Assembly: GCA_031538565.1 (NCBI GenBank)
Contig: JAVKLS010000019.1
Location: 1 to 28,371 of the forward strand
Origin: JASGCK01 sp031538565
GTDB taxonomy: Bacteria > Pseudomonadota > Gammaproteobacteria > Burkholderiales > Burkholderiaceae_C
Reading direction: 5' to 3'
Length of the DNA stretch: 28,371 nucleotides
Below, one piece after another: positions 14,270 through 22,755 of this stretch. The translations under genes and the position numbers were made by a program. Under the pieces are notes generated by a model. That model saw nothing but the letters and a program-made list of their open reading frames with translations, had not been told where the DNA came from and did not search any database. Numbering within the stretch: position 1 is the stretch's first letter; each line of letters opens with the position of its first letter.

Positions 14270-15429
14270 AATACATTGACGAATACCGCGACCGCAAAAC
14301 CGCCCAGCACATCGCCGCACGCATCGCCCAAGAAGTCAATCCCAATCGGGAGTACAACTTCATGGAGTTTTGCGGTGGGCACACGCACGCCATCTCTCGC
14401 TATGGCGTGATGAAGCTTTTGCCGCCCAACGTCCACATGGTTCACGGACCTGGCTGTCCTGTGTGTGTGCTGCCCATTGGCCGCATCGACCAAGCCATTG
14501 ATATCGCGCTCAAGCACGGCGCGATTGTCGCCACCTACGCCGACACCATGCGCGTTCCCGCCTCAGACGATTTATCCATGATGCGTGCCAAAGCTCGCGG
14601 GGCGGATATCCGCATGGTCTACTCGGTAAACGACGCGCTAAAAATAGCGCGTGACAACCCTGGTCGCGAAGTGGTTTTTTTCGCCATTGGTTTTGAAACC
14701 ACCACACCGCCCACGGCGCTGGCACTTAAAACCGCCAAAGCCGAAAACTTAAAAAACTTTAGCGTTTTGTGCTGTCACGTGCTCACGCCTGCGGCCATTA
14801 CGCACATCCTCAATTCGCCCGAAGTCAAAACGCTGGGCACGGTTGCGCTAGACGGATTTATTGGCCCCGCACACGTCAGCATCTTGATTGGCTCAAACCC
14901 CTACGTTCCGTTTGCCACAGCCTACAAAAAACCCGTGGTGATTTCGGGCTTTGAACCGCTGGATGTCATTCAATCCATCGCCATGCTGGTGCGCCAAGTC
15001 AACGACGGACGCTTTGAGGTGGAGAACGAATTCATTCGTGCCGTAACGCCCACGGGCAATGCCGCCGCGCAAGCCTTGGTTGCCGATGTTTTTGAAGTGC
15101 GTGAATCCTTTGAGTGGCGCGGCCTGGGCAGCGTACCCCAAAGTGCGCTAAAAATTTCGCCCACTTACGCACCGTGGGATGCGGAGGCGCGGTTTAACTT
15201 GCGCTACGCTGAAGTACCCGACCACAAGCAATGCGACTGCGGGAAAATTTTGCGCGGCATTAAAAAACCAATCGACTGCAAGCTCTTTGGCACAGTCTGC
15301 ACGCCCGAAACGCCTATGGGTTCATGCATGGTGTCCTCCGAGGGGGCGTGCGCCGCCCACTACTCCTACGGACGTTTTAGCGATATCCCTGTTCGCGTTG
15401 AAACTACTACCGCAAAGGAGACTGTATGA
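14266..15429 (+). CDS. hypD: hydrogenase maturation factor HypD
   Basis: This 387-residue Fe-S scaffold builds the Fe(CN)2CO moiety with HypC. The signatures are EFCGGHTHAISRYG, HGPGCPVCVLP, AIGFETTTPPTA and GFEPLDV. The C-terminal cysteine region for the [4Fe-4S] cluster is KQCDCGKI, KPIDCKLFGTVCTPETPMGSC and SEGACAAHY. All key cysteines are visible. It overlaps hypC by 4 bp and hypE by 4 bp (ATGA at 15426-15429). Confidence 0.97.
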   Translation: MKYIDEYRDRKTAQHIAARIAQEVNPNREYNFMEFCGGHTHAISRYGVMKLLPPNVHMVHGPGCPVCVLPIGRIDQAIDIALKHGAIVATYADTMRVPASDDLSMMRAKARGADIRMVYSVNDALKIARDNPGREVVFFAIGFETTTPPTALALKTAKAENLKNFSVLCCHVLTPAAITHILNSPEVKTLGTVALDGFIGPAHVSILIGSNPYVPFATAYKKPVVISGFEPLDVIQSIAMLVRQVNDGRFEVENEFIRAVTPTGNAAAQALVADVFEVRESFEWRGLGSVPQSALKISPTYAPWDAEARFNLRYAEVPDHKQCDCGKILRGIKKPIDCKLFGTVCTPETPMGSCMVSSEGACAAHYSYGRFSDIPVRVETTTAKETV

Positions 15430-16502
15430 GTTCGACAAAAGCAAAACCCGCTTACATCCGTCCACTGGACATCAAGCACGGGCGCATTGACATGAACCAC
15501 GGCGCTGGCGGCAGAGCCAGCAGCCAACTCATCGAAGAGATTTTTGTGCGTGCGTTTGACAACGAATTTCTGCGCCAAGGCAATGACGGCGCCGCCATGC
15601 CCACGCCGCCCGAGTTGCTGACAGGGGGGCGTTTAGTTATGGCAACCGATGCCCACGTCGTCTCGCCTATTTTTTTTCCTGGCGGTGATTTAGGAAGTCT
15701 TGCCGTGCACGGCACAGTCAACGATGTGGCGGTGCAAGGCGCGCGCGTGCTGTACTTGTCGGCCAGCTTTATTTTGGAAGAAGGCTATCCACTCATCGAC
15801 TTGCAGCGCATTGTGCAGTCTATGGCGCGTGCGGCTAAAGAGGCGGGCGTACTCATCGTCACGGGAGACACCAAGGTCGTGGAGCGAGGCAAGGGCGACG
15901 GCGTTTTTATTTCCACCACAGGCGTGGGCGCGCTGCCCAGCGGCGTGGACATTGGCGGCGCAAAAGCGCAGGTGGGGGACGCTATTTTGATCACGGGCAC
16001 GATTGGCGATCACGGCGTCGCGGTGCTGTCCAAGCGCGAGGCGATGGACTTTGAAACCACCATCGAATCGGACTCCGCAGCGCTCAACGGTTTAATTGCC
16101 GACTTGCTGGCGGCGTGTCCCGCAGGCAGCATCCGCACGCTGCGCGATCCCACACGCGGCGGCTTGGCAACAACGCTAAACGAAATTTGCAAGCAGTCAA
16201 ACGTGGGAATGATGATTGACGAGGCCAGCATCCCCATCCAGACGCAAGTGGATGCAGCGTGCGAATTTTTAGGACTCGATCCGCTCTACGTTGCCAATGA
16301 AGGCAAGCTCGTCGTCGTGTGCGCGGACAGCGTAAAAGCGCAGGCGCTTGCCGCCTTGCACGCGCACCCGCTGGGGCGCAAAGCAGGCATCATTGGCAGC
16401 GTGCACGCCGACCCGCATCAATTTGTGCAAATGGAAACCCATTTAGGAGGCAAGCGCGTCGTCGATTGGCTCAGCGGCGAGCAGCTCCCGCGCATCTGCT
16501 AG
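15426..16502 (+). CDS. hypE: hydrogenase maturation factor HypE
   Basis: This 358-residue AIR-synthase-like ATPase dehydrates the carbamoyl group received from HypF into cyanide. The N-terminal region has MNHGAGGRASSQLIEEIF, followed by the ATP-binding VVERGKGDGVFI and RDPTRGGLATTLNEI. The protein ends in PRIC, with the terminal cysteine that carries the thiocarbamate/thiocyanate. The final Cys-stop codons (TGCTAG) begin a 14-bp tandem repeat that runs toward hoxA. Confidence 0.97.
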   Translation: MSSTKAKPAYIRPLDIKHGRIDMNHGAGGRASSQLIEEIFVRAFDNEFLRQGNDGAAMPTPPELLTGGRLVMATDAHVVSPIFFPGGDLGSLAVHGTVNDVAVQGARVLYLSASFILEEGYPLIDLQRIVQSMARAAKEAGVLIVTGDTKVVERGKGDGVFISTTGVGALPSGVDIGGAKAQVGDAILITGTIGDHGVAVLSKREAMDFETTIESDSAALNGLIADLLAACPAGSIRTLRDPTRGGLATTLNEICKQSNVGMMIDEASIPIQTQVDAACEFLGLDPLYVANEGKLVVVCADSVKAQALAALHAHPLGRKAGIIGSVHADPHQFVQMETHLGGKRVVDWLSGEQLPRIC

Positions 16503-16535
16503 TCGATATTTGCTAGTCGGCATTTGTTAGCATCC
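16497..16535 (+). repeat. 14-bp imperfect tandem repeat at the hypE stop
   Basis: TGCTAGTCGATATT (16497-16510) is followed directly by TGCTAGTCGGCATT (16511-16524) and a decayed partial third copy TGTTAGCATCC (16525-16535). The first copy contains the HypE terminal Cys codon and stop. The array fills most of the short gap before hoxA, and no clear ribosome site for hoxA is visible in it. Confidence 0.7.
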
Positions 16536-16539
16536 ACCC

Positions 16540-18087
16540 ATGTCCAAGTCCATATCCACGCCCTCCCCAGCATCCGTTGACAAATTGCCGCTTGTTTTAA
16601 TTGTGGACGACGAAGTTCACTCGCAAGCCGCCATTCGTCGCACCATTGATGAAGAGTTTCGCGTGCTCACGGCAAGCTCCATCGCCTCCGCGCGGGAGCT
16701 GATGACGCAAAACCCCGTGCAAGTCATTTTGTGTGACCAGCGAATGCCAGGAGGCAACGGCATTGATTTTTTGCAAGAGGTGCGTGAGCACTGGCCCGAT
16801 TGCGTTCGAATCGTGATCTCGGGCTACACGGATGGCGAAGACATCATCCAAGGCATTAACGAAGCTGGCATTTTTCAATACATCCTCAAACCTTGGCTAC
16901 CCGATCAATTGCTCGCCGTGGTGCGCAGCGCGGTTGCGGCACGACTCGCGCAGCAAGATGTGCAGCGATTAGAAATTGATCTTCGCAGCAGCCCCAAAGC
17001 CCTGCAATCGAGGCGCCGCGCCAAGCTGCGCGAAGTGCGTCAGCAGTTTCACTTTGATCAAATCGAGCGCAGCTTGGACAGCCCCTTAAACGCCGTGTGC
17101 GATGTGGCCGCCAAAATTTCGGCCTACGATTTATCGGTACTCATCCACGGTGAATCGGGCACAGGCAAGGAGTTGATCGCGCGCGCCATGCACTACGCCA
17201 GTCCACGCTTAGAGGGTCCGTTTGTCGTAGAAAACTGCGCGGCACTCACCGACTCATTACTCGAGAGCGAGCTCTTTGGACACAAACGCGGCTCATTTAC
17301 GGGTGCGTTTGACGATCACATTGGACTCTTCCAGCGCGCCAGTGGTGGCACGCTATTTTTAGATGAAATTGGTGAGACCACCCCCGCCTTCCAAGTCAAG
17401 TTACTGCGCGCTTTGCAAGAGCATGAAGTGCGCCCTGTCGGCTCGACAAGGGCTATTGCGGTGGATGTGCGGATTTTGTGCGCCACGCACCGCGACTTGG
17501 TAGCCGATGTGAAATCGGGGCGCTTTCGCGAAGACCTTTACTACCGCCTTGCCGAAGTCACGCTGCACCTGCCCCCGCTACGCGAGCGCACTAGCGACAT
17601 TGCACCCATTGTCCAGCAAAGGCTGGACAGCGTTTGTTTAGCGCTGGGCAAACCGCCCATGACCATCAGCCCTGCGGCGTTAGAAGCATTACAGCGCTAC
17701 CCTTGGCCTGGCAACATCCGCGAACTGGGCAATGAACTCGCGCGCGCTGTGGCGCTGTGCGAGGGATTGAAGTTAGAGCTTCGTGATTTATCCAGCAAAG
17801 TGCTGCAAGCCGTCGCCCAACCCGCTAAAGCAGGACTTAGCCTAGATCAAACACTGTCCCAAGCGCTGGGCTTGCACGGCGGCACGCTGGCGCAGCGCCT
17901 AGACGCAGTCGAAGCCACCATTTTGCGCGACACATTAACTCGCCTTGGCGGCAACAAATCGCAAGCGGCGCAGGTACTTGATATTTCACGCGTGGGGCTG
18001 CGCACCAAGCTGGCACGCTTTGGCTTACTCGCACAATTTGACGCTGCTGCTTCGGACGAATCCACGCCATCTCACCCGCATGAATGA
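16540..18087 (+). CDS. hoxA: NtrC-family response regulator HoxA/HupR
   Basis: This 515-residue activator of sigma-54 promoters controls hydrogenase genes. The receiver domain has VDDE (22-25), the phospho-acceptor D66 in CDQRMPGGNG and a K in ILKPW. The AAA+ domain has Walker A GESGTGKE (about 204-211), GSFTGA (about 250-255, a variant of GAFTGA for sigma-54 contact), Walker B GTLFLDEIGE, and RFREDLYYRLAE. The C-terminal Fis-type helix-turn-helix is LGGNKSQAAQVLDISRVGLRTKL. In this family the unphosphorylated form is the activator. It overlaps hupU by 8 bp; the expected target is the promoter at 2032. Confidence 0.95.
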   Translation: MSKSISTPSPASVDKLPLVLIVDDEVHSQAAIRRTIDEEFRVLTASSIASARELMTQNPVQVILCDQRMPGGNGIDFLQEVREHWPDCVRIVISGYTDGEDIIQGINEAGIFQYILKPWLPDQLLAVVRSAVAARLAQQDVQRLEIDLRSSPKALQSRRRAKLREVRQQFHFDQIERSLDSPLNAVCDVAAKISAYDLSVLIHGESGTGKELIARAMHYASPRLEGPFVVENCAALTDSLLESELFGHKRGSFTGAFDDHIGLFQRASGGTLFLDEIGETTPAFQVKLLRALQEHEVRPVGSTRAIAVDVRILCATHRDLVADVKSGRFREDLYYRLAEVTLHLPPLRERTSDIAPIVQQRLDSVCLALGKPPMTISPAALEALQRYPWPGNIRELGNELARAVALCEGLKLELRDLSSKVLQAVAQPAKAGLSLDQTLSQALGLHGGTLAQRLDAVEATILRDTLTRLGGNKSQAAQVLDISRVGLRTKLARFGLLAQFDAAASDESTPSHPHE

Positions 18088-19144
18088 CAAGCCCGCACTC
18101 AATGTTTTGTGGTTGCAGTCAGGTGGTTGCGGCGGATGCAGTATGTCTTTGCTGTGTGCGGACACACCTGATTTTTCCGCCATGCTGGGCAGTGCAAACA
18201 TTCAACTCCTGTGGCATCCTTCGCTCAGTTTAGAAAGTGGCGCGGAGATTGTGGATGTGCTCGAGCGCTGCATAGACGGACGTACTCGCCTAGATGTACT
18301 GTGTTTAGAGGGCGCGGTGATGCGCGGCCCACAAGGCACGGGGCTCTTTCACGTGCTGGCTGGAACGGGCACGCCCATGATGACCTGGATTGAGCGCCTT
18401 GCAAAGGTGGCACAACACGTTGTCGCCATCGGAAGCTGCGCCGCGTGGGGCGGCTTTAGCCGCACGCCACAAGACGACACACCCGCGAAACACCAAACGC
18501 AAGCCGAGGGTTTGCAATACGTGGACGACGCCAAAGGCGGTTTGCTAGGCGCAGATTTCCGCGCCCAAGCAGGCTTGCCTGTCATCAACATCTCGGGTTG
18601 CCCCGTACACCCTAGCTGGGTCACGGACACCCTTATGGGACTTGCCAACCAAAGCTTGGACAGTTACGATTTAGACGGCTTGCAGCGCCCGCGTTTTTAT
18701 GCCGATCAGCTAGTGCACCACGGCTGCACGCGCAACGAATACTACGAATTCAAAGCCAGCGCCGAAAAGCCATCTGATCTTGGCTGCATGATGGAACACA
18801 TGGGCTGCAAAGGCACGCAAGCACACGCCGATTGCAATACCCGACTGTGGAATGGCGAAGGATCGTGCACACGCGGCGGCTACGCCTGCATTAGCTGTAC
18901 CGAGCCAGGCTTCCAACAGCCAGGTCACGCCTACCACGCTACGCCCAAAATTGCAGGCATTCCCATTGGTCTACCCATTGATATGCCCAAAGCTTGGTTT
19001 GTGGCGCTGGCGTCTTTGTCTAAAAGCGCTACGCCCAAACGCGTAAAGACCAACGCCACCAGCGACCATCTGGCGCTGCCGCCGCAGTCCAAGCGCACCA
19101 CGCTGCCCAGCAAAAGCCGAAGCAAAGAGGAGCGCAGCACATGA
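18080..19144 (+). CDS. hupU: regulatory (H2-sensing) hydrogenase small subunit
   Basis: This 354-residue protein (HoxB/HupU) has no Tat signal, so it stays in the cytoplasm. The proximal cluster has only the standard cysteines: SGGCGGCSMS (C17, C20), GSCAAWGGFS and ISGCPVHP. Later clusters use HHGCTRNEYYEF, LGCMMEHMGCKG and YACISCTEPGF. A basic tail of about 40 residues (SATPKRVK...SKEERST) extends past the cluster domain. In R. eutropha HoxB a C-terminal peptide is needed for oligomerisation and contact with the kinase HoxJ. The ATG at 18080 lies inside the hoxA 3' end, and the stop overlaps hupV (ATGA). Confidence 0.95.
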   Translation: MNDKPALNVLWLQSGGCGGCSMSLLCADTPDFSAMLGSANIQLLWHPSLSLESGAEIVDVLERCIDGRTRLDVLCLEGAVMRGPQGTGLFHVLAGTGTPMMTWIERLAKVAQHVVAIGSCAAWGGFSRTPQDDTPAKHQTQAEGLQYVDDAKGGLLGADFRAQAGLPVINISGCPVHPSWVTDTLMGLANQSLDSYDLDGLQRPRFYADQLVHHGCTRNEYYEFKASAEKPSDLGCMMEHMGCKGTQAHADCNTRLWNGEGSCTRGGYACISCTEPGFQQPGHAYHATPKIAGIPIGLPIDMPKAWFVALASLSKSATPKRVKTNATSDHLALPPQSKRTTLPSKSRSKEERST

Positions 19145-20682
19145 CAAACGCTCCCCCTACACCCTCACCCACAAGCCTACCCAACACGCCGCCTAAAACG
19201 CCGCCCCAAACACCGCGCCTCATCGTGGGGCCTTTTAACCGCGTCGAAGGTGATTTAGAGCTCCAAATTGATACCGAAACCGATGCGGCGAATCGCTTGG
19301 TTGTTAGCAGCGCGCGTGTCAATTCACCGCTTTACCGTGGGTTTGAAAATATGCTCACAGGGCGCAACCCAATGGATGCGCTCACCATCGTGCCACGCAT
19401 TTGCGGCATTTGCTCGGTGTCGCAATCGGTAGCAGCCGCTCGCGCAATTGGTGCGGCAATGGGTGCCAAGCCACCGCCCAACGGCGAGCGCGCCACCCAC
19501 CTGATGCAAGCCTGCGAAAATTTGGCCGATCACTTAACGCATTTTTATTTGTTCTTTATGCCCGACTTCACGCGTCCGTGCTACGCCAGCAGGTCGTGGT
19601 ACGCGGATGCCAAGCGCCGCTTTGCCGCAATCACGCAGGCGGACGGCGGCGGTGACCACAGCCGCGCCGCAACAGCTGCGCGTGTGCGCTGGTTTGAAAT
19701 CATGGGAGTGCTTGGCGGCAAATGGCCACACACGGGATCCATTTTGCCCACAGGATCATCACGCGCCATTGAACCCGTCGAGCAAATCCGCCTCGGTGTG
19801 CGTCTGCGCGAAATGCGTCTCTTTTTAGAGCGCACGCTCTACGGCGCAAAACTCGAGATCATCGCAGCGCTGGACAGCGAGCAAGCGCTGCAAAACCTGT
19901 GCGCACAGCATCCCAGTAGCGATCTGGCACTCTTTGCTCGCATCGCCCACGACACGCACTTGCAAACGCTTGGCCAGGGACCTGGGCTTTATCTCAGCTA
20001 CGGCGCGTATGGACAAGCGCAAGGATTGTGGGACGAGGCTGCGGCCACCGTACGCCCCGTGGACACCGCACACATTAGCGAAGACACAGCGTCGAGCTGG
20101 CTGCAAGATGCACCTAATTTTGCGCCGCTGCACCCAAGTCAAGGACAAACGCTGCCGCAAGCAAACAAAGCGGACGCCTACAGTTGGAACAAAGCGCCGC
20201 GCTTGGCGGGTCAAGTTGTAGAGACAGGGGCTATTGCGCGGCAGTTGGTGGAGGGGCAAACTTTAATTCGCTCGCTCAGTTTGCACAGCGGCGGCAATGT
20301 GTACAGCCGCGTCATTGCTCGCTTGGTGGAGTTGGCCCGCATCCTGCCGCGCATGGAGATGTCTCTAGCGCAGCTTGAGCATCATGCGCCTTACAACACG
20401 CCCGCAACCATGCCAAGCGAAGGCGCAGGCGTAGGGCTAACCGAAGCGGCACGCGGCGCACTCGGGCATTGGTTGCGTGTGGAGCAAGGCCGAATTAGCA
20501 ACTACCAAATCGTCGCTCCAACCAGCTGGAACTTCTCGCCGCGTGACCGCCAAGGCACAGCAGGCGCTTTGGAAGCCGCCTTGGTGGGCGCACCGCTAGA
20601 CGAGGGCGCGCCCAAGCAAAGCGTGAGTATTCAACACATTGTTCGCTCTTTCGATCCTTGCATGGTATGCACCGTTCATTAA
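19141..20682 (+). CDS. hupV: regulatory (H2-sensing) hydrogenase large subunit
   Basis: This 513-residue protein (HoxC/HupV) has nickel ligands in RICGICSVSQS (C88, C91) and DPCMVCTVH. It stops exactly at that histidine, so there is no peptide for HupD to remove, as is typical of sensor hydrogenases. I90 (CGIC) and F138 (HFYLFF) are the bulky residues that narrow the gas channel in O2-insensitive regulatory hydrogenases. A Pro/Thr-rich extension of about 25 residues precedes the conserved start near PRLIVGPFNRVEG. The 3' end overlaps the TonB receptor gene by 16 bp if that gene starts at 20667. Confidence 0.95.
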   Translation: MTNAPPTPSPTSLPNTPPKTPPQTPRLIVGPFNRVEGDLELQIDTETDAANRLVVSSARVNSPLYRGFENMLTGRNPMDALTIVPRICGICSVSQSVAAARAIGAAMGAKPPPNGERATHLMQACENLADHLTHFYLFFMPDFTRPCYASRSWYADAKRRFAAITQADGGGDHSRAATAARVRWFEIMGVLGGKWPHTGSILPTGSSRAIEPVEQIRLGVRLREMRLFLERTLYGAKLEIIAALDSEQALQNLCAQHPSSDLALFARIAHDTHLQTLGQGPGLYLSYGAYGQAQGLWDEAAATVRPVDTAHISEDTASSWLQDAPNFAPLHPSQGQTLPQANKADAYSWNKAPRLAGQVVETGAIARQLVEGQTLIRSLSLHSGGNVYSRVIARLVELARILPRMEMSLAQLEHHAPYNTPATMPSEGAGVGLTEAARGALGHWLRVEQGRISNYQIVAPTSWNFSPRDRQGTAGALEAALVGAPLDEGAPKQSVSIQHIVRSFDPCMVCTVH

Positions 20683-22754
20683 GTTTAAGTTTTGTGCTGT
20701 TTGCGATGGTGCATTCCGCTTGGGCAGCCGATGCAACCAGCAGTGCTGCCAACAATGCCTCAAACGATGCCCCAGAAATCGTGGTTACCACGGGACCAAG
20801 CAATGCGGTCGGTAGCTTCTCAGACTCCGCGTCTGAAGGCGTCGTCAAAGGTGCTGCCTTGCAAAATAAGCCCTTGCTGCGCACAGGCGACGTGCTGCAA
20901 GCGGTCCCAGGCTTGGTGGTGACGCAGCACTCAGGGGATGGCAAAGCGAATCAATATTTTTTGCGCGGCTACAACCTCGATCACGGCACAGACTTTGCCA
21001 CCAGCGTCAACGGCGTTCCCGTCAATATGCCAACAAACGCGCATGGGCAGGGCTACACCGATATCAATTTTTTAATCCCCGAACTGGTCAGCGACATCAC
21101 GTATCGCAAAGGACCTTACTTTGCCGATCACGGTGATTTTTCGTCTGCAGGATCAGCAGATATTCATTACAAAAATAGCTTGGATAGCAATATCTATGAC
21201 CTCACCTTGGGTGCGTTTGGCTATCGCCGCAATTTGGTTGCAGGCTCTATCCGTTTGGGCGCAGATGACGCAAGCGGACTAATCAGCGCTCGCCCCACGC
21301 TGCTGGGCGCATTGGAGTCGGTGCAAAACAACGGTCCGTGGCTTGTGCCCGAGGGACTTAAAAAAAACAATGCGTTTTTGCGTCTAAGCGATGGCTCGCA
21401 CGCACGAGGCTGGTCGGTCGATTTCTCCAACTACGCCGCGTCGTGGACTTCTACCGATCAAGTGCCTCTGGAGCTCATCAACTCAGGGCAATTGGCTCGC
21501 TTTGGCAGCATGAATCCAACCGATGGGGGTAACACGGGTAGAACGATTCTCTCTGCCGAACAACATGACACAGATAGCAGCGGCTACTACAAAATCTCCG
21601 CCTTTGCCCAGCACTACCGATTACAGCTTTGGTCAGACTTCACGTACTACGCAGACAACCCCGATCAAGGGGATCAATTTGGACAGGCGGAGCAGCGCAA
21701 TCTCTTTGGTTTCAATCTGGCGCAGGGATGGAGTCAAACCTTGCTGGGAAAAGACTCTAGCACCGAAGTGGGCTTGCAATTGCGCCGCGACAGCATCCGT
21801 GTGGGATTGCAAAGCACGCAAGCACGCATGGCGTACAAGCAAGTGTCGGACGATTTAGTGAATCAAACCCAAACGGGCGTGTACCTGCAAAGCAGTATGC
21901 AGTGGAGCCCTTGGCTGCGCAGCACGGCGGGACTGCGGCAAAGCTTGATCAGCATGAATGTGCAGTCGTTTGCTGACGTGCCAAACAGCGCCTTTGCATC
22001 GGCACAAAAAACATCGCCCAAGCTCTCGCTTATTTTTGGCCCTTGGCAGAAGACCGAATGGTTTATTAACTACGGACAAGGCTTTCACAGCAACGACGCA
22101 CGGGGCGCAGTAGCTACGCCGCCCGTTCCCGCGCTGGCGGGCAGCATAGGACGCGAAGTCGGCATCAAAACGGATATCGTTTCAGGTTTGCACAGCTCGC
22201 TTGCACTTTGGAGCTTGGATAGCAACTCCGAGTTGACCTACGCCGCCGACGCAGGAACCACCCAGCCCAAGGGTGCAAGCAAACGCTCGGGGGTTGAGTG
22301 GAATAATCATTACGAAGCCAATCAATGGCTAGAGATGGATGCCAATGTGGCATGGACGCGGGCGCGTTACGCCGTCATGAACGACAACAACGAAGCAGGC
22401 GACAACATCCCCAACGCTGTGGGCAAGGTGGCTACGGTGCGCATTGCCACGCGCGACATAAGCCCTTGGTCGGTAGGCGTTGAGACACGCTACACCAGCG
22501 CTTATCCGCTCGTGCAAGACGGCAGCTTGAGTGCGCCATCGACCACGATCACCAATTTTCGCGTGAAAAACAAACTCAGTCGCCGTGCAACCGTGTCCGT
22601 CGATTGGCTCAATGTGTTCAACCGCCCGTACTACGACATTGCGTATGGACAAAACTACCAAATCTCACCCACAACCGCGCCTGTGCCAAGCGGCATCACC
22701 GTACACCCTGGGGAGCCTAGGCAATTGCGTGCGACGCTCAGCATAAAATTTTGA
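20667..22754 (+). CDS. TonB-dependent outer-membrane receptor in the hydrogenase locus
   Basis: This roughly 695-residue protein has a signal peptide (MHRSLSLSFVLFAMVHSAWA) and a plug domain containing LRTGDVLQAVPGLVVTQHSG, NQYFLRGYNLDHGTDFATSVNGVPVNMPTNAHGQGY and ISDIT-like VSDITYRKGPYF. The barrel ends VDWLNVFNRPYYDIAYGQNY...LRATLSIKF with the C-terminal phenylalanine of outer-membrane proteins. Such receptors import metal chelates using TonB energy. Its place between hupV and hupT, with overlap or 1-nt spacing, suggests import of a metal for hydrogenase (nickel or iron); the substrate is inferred. The start at 20667 fits the signal peptide; TTG 20658 is an alternative. No tonB or exbB is in the window. 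Confidence 0.9.
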   Translation: MHRSLSLSFVLFAMVHSAWAADATSSAANNASNDAPEIVVTTGPSNAVGSFSDSASEGVVKGAALQNKPLLRTGDVLQAVPGLVVTQHSGDGKANQYFLRGYNLDHGTDFATSVNGVPVNMPTNAHGQGYTDINFLIPELVSDITYRKGPYFADHGDFSSAGSADIHYKNSLDSNIYDLTLGAFGYRRNLVAGSIRLGADDASGLISARPTLLGALESVQNNGPWLVPEGLKKNNAFLRLSDGSHARGWSVDFSNYAASWTSTDQVPLELINSGQLARFGSMNPTDGGNTGRTILSAEQHDTDSSGYYKISAFAQHYRLQLWSDFTYYADNPDQGDQFGQAEQRNLFGFNLAQGWSQTLLGKDSSTEVGLQLRRDSIRVGLQSTQARMAYKQVSDDLVNQTQTGVYLQSSMQWSPWLRSTAGLRQSLISMNVQSFADVPNSAFASAQKTSPKLSLIFGPWQKTEWFINYGQGFHSNDARGAVATPPVPALAGSIGREVGIKTDIVSGLHSSLALWSLDSNSELTYAADAGTTQPKGASKRSGVEWNNHYEANQWLEMDANVAWTRARYAVMNDNNEAGDNIPNAVGKVATVRIATRDISPWSVGVETRYTSAYPLVQDGSLSAPSTTITNFRVKNKLSRRATVSVDWLNVFNRPYYDIAYGQNYQISPTTAPVPSGITVHPGEPRQLRATLSIKF

Positions 22755-22755
22755 C

